Shown here: in pieces, positions 1-3,961 of the stretch
Numbering within the stretch: position 1 is the stretch's first letter
Layout: every line of letters begins with the position of its first letter
Assembly (NCBI GenBank): GCA_964648275.1
Contig: CAZYOB010000027.1
Coordinates: 1 to 8,687 of the forward strand
Source: CAIQPO01 sp964648275
GTDB taxonomy: Bacteria > Patescibacteriota > Microgenomatia > UBA1400 > MFAQ01
Direction: 5' to 3'
DNA length: 8,687 nucleotides
The notes under the pieces: generated by a model
Databases searched by the model: none
Seen by the model: the letters and a program-made list of their open reading frames with translations, nothing else
Told to the model about the DNA's origin: nothing
Program-made: the position numbers and the translations under genes

Positions 1-28
1 GTGCTCTAGCCAACTGAGCTAAGGTGGC
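1..28 (-). tRNA. partial tRNA (5' end only)
   Basis: Read on the minus strand, this begins with a seven-base acceptor half (GCCACCT), then TA, a D-stem GCTC, the D-loop AGTTGGCTA and the closing GAGC, which is the canonical 5' third of a bacterial tRNA. The D-stem pairs bases 16-19 with 3-6. The anticodon and 3' half lie outside the window, so the amino acid cannot be assigned; the 5' end resembles threonine tRNAs, but this is only a guess. It lies 43 bases downstream of the LytR_C gene in the same direction. Confidence 0.85.
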
Positions 29-71
29 AACAGCTATATTTTACCTCAACCCGACCTCACCGACGGATAAT

Positions 72-779
72 TTATTTGAAATTTTCCCCTATCACCACCA
101 ATACATCGGCGTTTGGCCTTATCTCCGAAGACTCGGTGGCCACTTCACCATCCAATAGTTTCGCCAGGGCTGCCACTTGTTCCGCTTTCTTTCCTGTCAA
201 ATCGATTATCTGCGTTTTCTGATATGTAGTGCTTGAAGCGTTCGCTTTGGCCGTTACCGACAAACCCAGAACTTTCTTCTCCACAATTCTTTTTTCCAAC
301 TCCACCGTTAGTCCGGCGCTTTTTGTCCCGTTGTACAGTGCCAATCTCAGCGGGTTCTTCTCATCTACTCCCGGAATGGTGATCGCTGTTTCACCGATGT
401 TCACCGGTATCACATCAACCACTACATTCTTACTCGGACTGTAAATATATGCTTTCTTGGCGTTTCCGTAAATCAAGATTTTGTCTCCATTCTCTGCCTT
501 CTCAAACACGGGCTGATCTTTTAACTTCTCTTTATCCGTCACTGTCGCTACTACAGGCTCTTCTCCGGTGGGCAACACAACCAGTTTGGAAACCTGTGCC
601 ACCAAAGCCTTTGTTTCCGCCTTCGCCTTTTCCTGAGGATCCAATTTCAACTGGGCCACTTCTGTTTTCAGCGAATGATAACTATTATAGTAATACCGCA
701 GTGCGAACGTCTCCAAAACGACCAGAAGAACTATCCCATATTTGACATTTAATAATCCTCTTAGTGAATTTTTTATCAT
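72..779 (-). CDS. membrane-anchored LytR_C-domain protein
   Basis: A 235-residue protein with a short basic N-terminus, one membrane helix at about residues 13-30, a charged, probably helical stretch (36-65), a middle module at about 69-128 (LPTGEEPVVATVTDKEKLKD, then NGDKILIY and a KKAYIY strand), and a C-terminal domain at about 143-231 of the LytR C-terminal type (LRLALYNGT near its start, then a helix-rich part, ending RPNADVLVVIGENF). The middle module plus LytR_C is a combination I recognise from Patescibacteria. The domain is found in cell-envelope proteins, some with LytR-CpsA-Psr phosphotransferases, but no catalytic LCP domain is present here, so a binding or scaffolding role outside the membrane is an inference. 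It is transcribed divergently from tatC, and the start gives a leader of about 20 bases from the proposed promoter. No clear terminator is visible between it and the tRNA. Confidence 0.85.
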   Translation of the reverse strand: MIKNSLRGLLNVKYGIVLLVVLETFALRYYYNSYHSLKTEVAQLKLDPQEKAKAETKALVAQVSKLVVLPTGEEPVVATVTDKEKLKDQPVFEKAENGDKILIYGNAKKAYIYSPSKNVVVDVIPVNIGETAITIPGVDEKNPLRLALYNGTKSAGLTVELEKRIVEKKVLGLSVTAKANASSTTYQKTQIIDLTGKKAEQVAALAKLLDGEVATESSEIRPNADVLVVIGENFK

Positions 780-807
780 ACTGTAGCAATCATTACAAAC
801 ATTCTTT

Positions 808-816
808 AATATATCA
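808..816 (-). promoter_or_regulatory. extended -10 promoter for the LytR_C gene
   Basis: On the minus strand the sequence is ACTTGATATATT, containing TG, one base, then TATATT, a good extended -10 element. Transcription would begin near 801, about 20 bases before the ATG at 779. It is the exact inverted partner of the TGATATATT at 835-843. No convincing -35 hexamer is seen, which is common for extended -10 promoters. The call rests on pattern only. Confidence 0.5.
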
Positions 817-831
817 AGTGTTACGTTTGCA

Positions 832-843
832 ACGTGATATATT
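832..843 (+). promoter_or_regulatory. extended -10 promoter for tatC
   Basis: The sequence ACGTGATATATT holds TG-A-TATATT. The hexamer ends seven bases before the ATG at 850, so the message would be leaderless or nearly so. The ten bases AACGTGATAT recur at 1951-1960 ahead of the third tatA-like gene, and a close variant (ACGTGGTATAAA) lies ahead of the glycosyltransferase operon at 3940. With 808-816 it forms a 9-bp inverted repeat, with an inner CGTT/AACG pair at 824-827 and 831-834, so an operator or hairpin role is possible as well. Confidence 0.5.
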
Positions 844-849
844 TGTCAT

Positions 850-1602
850 ATGGACTCGGATAATACCCTTCAAAACGCTCACGCTACCGGTCCCACGACA
901 CTTGAGACCTCGGTCTCCAAATACCTCCCCTATCTTCAAGATATTCAGCGTAAATTGACTACCCTCCTGGTGGTTATTTTGATCTCCGGTCTCTCAGGCT
1001 TCTTCTATTACCAGAAAATACTTAGCTTCATTCTCAAGATATTTAATCTTGAAGGCATCACCATCGTCCTTTCTTCTCCTTATCAGTTCATTGACCTAGC
1101 CATAAACACCGGCATAGCCACAGGGGTCGTCGTCGCTTTCCCCTTGCTAATTTATTATGTCCTCCAGTTTCTCAGGCCGGCACTCGCCGTCAAAGAATTC
1201 AAATTATTGCTCAGACTCGCCCCGCTTGCCCTTGTCCTCTTCATTCTGGGTTTTGCTTTTGGCATATGGGTAATGCAATTTGTTATAAATATATATTCTC
1301 AAACGGCTCTAGACTTCAACGTCTCCAACATCTGGGACATTAGCCGCTTTTTCTCCCAGACCATCATCATGGGAGTCAGTCTTGGTCTGGTTTTTGAACT
1401 TCCCATCGTCGTCACTCTCCTTATAAAAGCCAAACTGATTAAAAAGAAAACCATCTCCAATAACCGCCGTTTCGTCTATGCTGGCATTCTGGTACTGGCC
1501 GCTCTCCTCCCCCCTAATGACGTCATTTCACTCTCAATTCTCACCATAGTTCCCTTGCTTCTTTTTGAAATTGCGCTACTATTAAACAAACAATATATAT
1601 AG
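850..1602 (+). CDS. tatC: Sec-independent protein translocase TatC
   Basis: A 250-residue protein with about six membrane helices and a length normal for TatC, the Tat receptor that binds twin-arginine signal peptides in the cytoplasmic membrane. Landmarks align with the E. coli protein: FPLLIYYVLQFLRPAL followed by KE (E116, matching E. coli E103), LGLVFELPIVV (E183, matching E170), and LLPPNDVISLSI (D224, matching D211) before a last helix ending LLLFEIALLLNKQY. The N-terminal signal-binding stretch reads LQDIQRKL where E. coli has LIELRKRL, so E15 is replaced by D31 and R17 by Q33. The start gives an extra N-terminal tail of about 20 polar residues. There is no Shine-Dalgarno sequence; a proposed promoter ends seven bases upstream, suggesting a leaderless message. 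Stop and tatA start are one base apart. Confidence 0.95.
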   Translation: MDSDNTLQNAHATGPTTLETSVSKYLPYLQDIQRKLTTLLVVILISGLSGFFYYQKILSFILKIFNLEGITIVLSSPYQFIDLAINTGIATGVVVAFPLLIYYVLQFLRPALAVKEFKLLLRLAPLALVLFILGFAFGIWVMQFVINIYSQTALDFNVSNIWDISRFFSQTIIMGVSLGLVFELPIVVTLLIKAKLIKKKTISNNRRFVYAGILVLAALLPPNDVISLSILTIVPLLLFEIALLLNKQYI

Positions 1603-1603
1603 C

Positions 1604-1816
1604 ATGTTTAGTAATATTGGCATCGGAGAAGTAGTCGTTGTCGTTTTGGTTCTGCTCTTCCTCTTCGGTGGCAAGAAACTTCCCGAATTGGCCAGAGGCC
1701 TGGGAGAATCCGGAAAAGAGCTCAAAAAAGCCAAGAAGGAAATCGAACGCGCCTTATCTGATATTAATAGTGACATAGACGAAGACCCAAAAACGAAAGG
1801 GGGTGACCAACAATAA
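1604..1816 (+). CDS. tatA: TatA family protein 1
   Basis: A 70-residue TatA, the pore or membrane-weakening subunit of the Tat translocase. It has a short N-terminal membrane helix (about residues 7-21) with a polar E9, the hinge FGGKKLPEL (F21, G22, P27), an amphipathic lysine/glutamate-rich helix (28-50) and an acidic tail. MFSNIGIGE at the start closely resembles Gram-positive TatA proteins. It is the most canonical of the four copies and is translationally close to tatC (gap of one base). Its stop overlaps the start of the next gene (TAATG). A 22-base stretch (1701-1722, coding GESGKEL) is identical to one in the third copy. No TatB-like longer protein is present, so this copy or another may serve both roles. 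Confidence 0.95.
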   Translation: MFSNIGIGEVVVVVLVLLFLFGGKKLPELARGLGESGKELKKAKKEIERALSDINSDIDEDPKTKGGDQQ

Positions 1817-1950
1817 TGCCTAATTTAGGTTCAACAGAAATACTTGTAGTCGTCGGTGTCCTACTCGCCCTGTTTGCAGTAAAACAGATCCCCGGACTCA
1901 TAAGTGGTATAGCAAAAGCTATCAAAGAGTTTCGCAGTGCATCAAAATAG
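1816..1950 (+). CDS. very short divergent TatA-like protein 2
   Basis: A 44-residue open frame starting with the ATG that overlaps the stop of the previous gene. The translation begins MPNLGSTEILVVVGVLLALF, continues AVKQIPGLISGIAKAI and ends KEFRSASK. It keeps the TatA layout: polar E8 in the membrane helix, a Phe at the helix end, K/Q-I-P hinge (P26) and a short amphipathic helix. It differs in having F20-A21 in place of the nearly invariant Phe-Gly hinge, and the amphipathic helix is only about 15 residues. The tight coupling to tatA and the conserved pattern argue that it is real. Whether it works as TatA, as a TatE-like accessory, or as a regulator of assembly cannot be told from sequence. 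Confidence 0.8.
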   Translation: MPNLGSTEILVVVGVLLALFAVKQIPGLISGIAKAIKEFRSASK

Positions 1951-1951
1951 A

Positions 1952-1963
1952 ACGTGATATTAT
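1952..1963 (+). promoter_or_regulatory. possible internal extended -10 promoter
   Basis: ACGTGATATTAT contains TG-A-TATTAT, with the hexamer at 1958-1963, and starts right after the stop of the second tatA-like gene. Ten bases (1951-1960) are identical to the proposed tatC promoter. An AT-rich palindrome TTATTAATAA follows at 1964-1973. Transcription from about 1970 would give a leader of about 23 bases for the third tatA-like gene. Read-through from tatC is also possible because no terminator is seen before it. Confidence 0.4.
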
Positions 1964-1992
1964 TTATTAATAATTTATAACCAAAACAAAAT

Positions 1993-2163
1993 ATGTTAAA
2001 TTTGTTCAAGAACATTGGTTGGGTGGAAATAGCGATCATCGCTGTTGTCCTGATAGTACTTTTTGGCGGTAGACTTCTTCCCAAAATTGGAAAGAGCGTG
2101 GGAGAATCCGGAAAAGAGCTGAAAGACGCTACCAAAGAACTCAAAGACGCCGTCAAGGAATAA
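1993..2163 (+). CDS. TatA family protein 3
   Basis: A 56-residue TatA-like protein starting at the ATG after an A-rich CCAAAACAAAAT. It has a longer N-terminus (MLNLFKNIGWVE) with E12 in the membrane helix, the hinge LFGGRLLPKIG (F24, G25, P30), and a regular lysine/acid amphipathic helix containing two DATKELKDAVKE-type repeats. The GESGKEL segment is identical at DNA level to TatA 1 over 22 bases (2099-2120), pointing to duplication or gene conversion. It has its own candidate promoter and is followed by a probable terminator, so it likely closes the first Tat transcript. It could be a TatA, TatE or TatB substitute. Confidence 0.92.
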   Translation: MLNLFKNIGWVEIAIIAVVLIVLFGGRLLPKIGKSVGESGKELKDATKELKDAVKE

Positions 2164-2188
2164 GATTATCGGACACAACACACAAGAG

Positions 2189-2209
2189 TCCCCCTTCAAG
2201 GGGATTTTT
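2189..2209 (+). terminator. probable intrinsic terminator
   Basis: TCCCC (2189-2193) pairs with GGGGA (2200-2204) around a six-base loop, followed directly by TTTTT. Flanking A and G bases (2184-2188) can extend the stem into the T run. It lies 25 bases after the stop of the third tatA-like gene and separates it from the fourth. The T tract is short, so termination may be partial. Confidence 0.65.
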
Positions 2210-2257
2210 GCTGTCTCTTTCATTATTTTCCACAAAGCTGTATTCTTAACTCATATG

Positions 2258-2266
2258 AAAGGAGGT
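2258..2266 (+). promoter_or_regulatory. strong Shine-Dalgarno sequence
   Basis: AAAGGAGGT is a full match to the 16S rRNA tail, seven bases before the ATG at 2274, and it fixes that start. It stands out because nearly all other genes here have no recognisable ribosome binding site. It is itself inside a five-codon frame, 2255-2272 (ATG AAA GGA GGT AAT TAA), whose stop lies just before the real start. Confidence 0.8.
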
Positions 2267-2273
2267 AATTAAT

Positions 2274-2435
2274 ATGTTTAATAACATTGGCTCAATGGAG
2301 GTTTTACTTGTCGGCCTGATCCTCTTCTTACTTTTCGGTGGTAAAAAACTCCCAGAACTCACTCGAGGTATAGTCAACTTTATGAAAGAGTTCCGGGCCG
2401 GCCTCAAAGAAGGAAGTCCTGAGGATAACAAATAA
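2274..2435 (+). CDS. TatA family protein 4
   Basis: A 53-residue TatA-like protein. It has MFNNIGSMEV at the start with polar E9, a membrane helix to about residue 21, the canonical hinge FGGKKLPEL (F21, G22, P27) and a short amphipathic part containing NFMKEFRAGLKE. The N-terminal half is nearly the same as TatA 1, while KEFR near the end recalls TatA 2, so it combines features of both. It lies 110 bases beyond the third copy, past a probable terminator, and has the only strong Shine-Dalgarno sequence in the window. It is therefore probably expressed independently and perhaps more strongly than the others. A weak TTTCAT/TATTCT pair with 17-base spacing (2218-2223 and 2241-2246) could be its promoter. 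Confidence 0.93.
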   Translation: MFNNIGSMEVLLVGLILFLLFGGKKLPELTRGIVNFMKEFRAGLKEGSPEDNK

Positions 2436-2480
2436 GAAGACCGTCAGCTACATATATATTTTTGTTAAGATTATTGATAA

Positions 2481-2912
2481 ATGCCCAATCACATCTACAA
2501 TGTCAAACAGGCAGCCAAGATCTTGGGCCTGTCTACCAACACCACCTACAAGTATCTCAATGAGGGCAGGATTAAAGCCGCCAGGGGTCATGTCAGAGGC
2601 ACTTTCATCATCACCGCCAAATCCCTGGAGGATTTCATAGGCAGCAAACTTCCTGAAGATGCTCTCAAAGAAGCCGAAAGCGCCGACCTCGTGGGGTCAA
2701 GCTTTAAAGATGGTGAGGCAATTATCGAAGTTACCTCCCCTACCCTCGCCACCAAGGTCACCAGGATCCTTATTACCCTGTCACTATTGATCATCATCGC
2801 CGATATTCTCCTCAACTCAAACTTTTCTCCCATGGCTCAGATTGGCAGAGTCACTCTGATTGCTATCTTGCTCCTCGTCTCCTATCAATACGGTGGTTTT
2901 GTCAAGAAATAA
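2481..2912 (+). CDS. membrane-tethered excisionase/MerR-like helix-turn-helix protein
   Basis: A 143-residue protein in two parts. Residues 5-55 form a winged helix-turn-helix of the excisionase/MerR (HTH_17) type: YNVKQAAKILGLSTNTTYKYLNEGRI, then a small wing (GHVRGTFIIT) and the closing helix SLEDFIGSKL. Residues about 95-112 and 118-136 are two hydrophobic helices ending GGFVKK, which would leave the DNA-binding domain and the C-terminus in the cytoplasm. The linker (57-90) is acidic and polar. It likely binds DNA from the membrane; its target is unknown, though the adjacent Tat genes and the two membrane proteins that follow are obvious candidates. The 45-base upstream gap is AT-rich with TATATT at 2455-2460, but no clear -35 or Shine-Dalgarno is seen. 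Confidence 0.8.
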   Translation: MPNHIYNVKQAAKILGLSTNTTYKYLNEGRIKAARGHVRGTFIITAKSLEDFIGSKLPEDALKEAESADLVGSSFKDGEAIIEVTSPTLATKVTRILITLSLLIIIADILLNSNFSPMAQIGRVTLIAILLLVSYQYGGFVKK

Positions 2913-2918
2913 AAACTC

Positions 2919-3272
2919 ATGAGACAAACAAAGCTGCAAATAATAGATAGCAGTCTTTTCCTCTATGGAGCCATTGTCACCTTCATTCTCACCATCACTG
3001 CCTTTTTCAATCTTAAAACTCAGAACAGCCTGATCACTCTGATACTTTTTCTCCCTGTGACTATCTACTTTGTCATAAAAATCATCTCCGATCTGAAAAA
3101 GTCCCTTCTCAAACTCCTCAATATTGACCAAAAGAAACATCCCTACTTCGGCCAGTTCTCCCTCTCCACTTTTATCAGTCAATCCGAACCCACCTTCCTG
3201 ATCAACCTTGCCCTTCTTTCATTGGCGGTCGCCCTGATCCTTTTCCGGATTAGTATAGAGATTAACCAATGA
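2919..3272 (+). CDS. three-helix membrane protein of unknown function
   Basis: I do not recognise a family. The 117-residue product has membrane helices at about 11-30, 37-57 and 91-109, with a lysine-rich loop between the second and third (DLKKSLLKLLNIDQKKH) that should be cytoplasmic. That places the short C-terminus outside. This topology matches the membrane part of the next gene's product, so the two may be distant relatives or partners. It begins six bases after the preceding stop, and its stop overlaps the next start (ATGA), so the three genes are almost certainly cotranscribed and probably translationally coupled. Confidence 0.75.
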   Translation: MRQTKLQIIDSSLFLYGAIVTFILTITAFFNLKTQNSLITLILFLPVTIYFVIKIISDLKKSLLKLLNIDQKKHPYFGQFSLSTFISQSEPTFLINLALLSLAVALILFRISIEINQ

Positions 3273-3931
3273 AATCTGACAGAGTTCTCATCATCTACAG
3301 TTTTCTGGCCTGCGCCTTTCTCATGGCCGTCGGTATTTTCTCTGCACGTAGTAGTGGACAACTGCTCGCCAGCTTCATCTATCTCCCCTTAGTCTTTTTC
3401 TTTGGTACCAAAATATTCCACTGGTTACTCGCTAAAACTGTCACCAGAGTCGTGGTTCAAAACAAGGTTCTCCCTGGTCCGGCATCAAATAATGCCCAAG
3501 TAGTCTCTTCCCCTACCGACCCTGAATCTGATGAAGAAGGCGTTACCGACAAAGACAAACGTCTCTTCCTTAAACTCATCGGTACCACCGGCATTTCACT
3601 TCTTCTCTTAGCTCTCTTTAGCCGAAGAGCCCGTGACACATTCCTGGGTGGTGGAGTGGCCGCCGGTCCGGACGTGGTCGGGATCAAAGACACCACCGGC
3701 AATCAAATTGATCCTGCACAGCAAGGTCCCACTGATGGTTACGAGATCAGCGAAATTGATGATGAGGGCACGCCGGTGCACTTCGGCTACGTTAAAAAGA
3801 CGGGCGCTTGGTACATCATGCAATACAATAATGGCAACTTCAGATATACCAAAGGAGATAAAAATTTCTCTGCGAATTGGAGTAAGCGGACCGAACTAAC
3901 ATACGGTTACTTCAACGATATCTTCAGTTAA
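3269..3931 (+). CDS. three-helix envelope protein with internal Tat-like signal
   Basis: A 220-residue protein with two N-terminal membrane helices (about 7-25 and 33-55), a long cytoplasmic loop (56-95), then DKRLFLK (96-102), a short third helix LIGTTGISLLLLALF (103-117), basic SRRAR (118-122) and a C-terminal domain outside the membrane (about 135-220; blocks VGIKDTTGNQIDP, YEISEIDDEG, GYVKKTGAWYIM, FRYTKG, TYGYFNDIF). The motif fits the twin-arginine consensus S/T-R-R-x-F-L-K except Lys for the first Arg, a change tolerated in some natural substrates. The basic residues after the helix resemble a Sec-avoidance signal. I recognise the C-terminal WYIM-type block from Patescibacteria surface proteins, but its function is unknown to me. 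Lying 0.8 kb from the Tat genes, it is a plausible Tat substrate. Confidence 0.75.
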   Translation: MKSDRVLIIYSFLACAFLMAVGIFSARSSGQLLASFIYLPLVFFFGTKIFHWLLAKTVTRVVVQNKVLPGPASNNAQVVSSPTDPESDEEGVTDKDKRLFLKLIGTTGISLLLLALFSRRARDTFLGGGVAAGPDVVGIKDTTGNQIDPAQQGPTDGYEISEIDDEGTPVHFGYVKKTGAWYIMQYNNGNFRYTKGDKNFSANWSKRTELTYGYFNDIFS

Positions 3932-3939
3932 ACAAACCG

Positions 3940-3952
3940 ACGTGGTATAAAT
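3940..3952 (+). promoter_or_regulatory. extended -10 promoter for the glycan operon
   Basis: ACGTGGTATAAAT contains TG-G-TATAAA, with the hexamer at 3946-3951, in a 30-base gap. TTCAGT at 3923-3928 sits 17 bases upstream as a weak -35. Transcription would start around 3958, only a few bases before the ATG at 3962, so the message would be nearly leaderless. The ACGTG-R-TAT core is shared with the proposed promoters at 832 and 1952. Confidence 0.6.
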
Positions 3953-3961
3953 AGCACAACA

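Noticed and set aside
808..843. Inverted repeat read as a terminator hairpin
   Set aside because: It lies between divergent gene starts and has no T run after a GC-rich stem; divergent -10 elements explain both arms better.
764..958. A 64-codon + strand frame overlapping the tatC start
   Set aside because: It is out of frame with tatC, has no motif and runs through the proposed promoter region.
1764..2235. Minus-strand frames of 79 and 130 codons across the small tatA genes
   Set aside because: They are shadows of the + strand TatA-like frames, which carry conserved family motifs.
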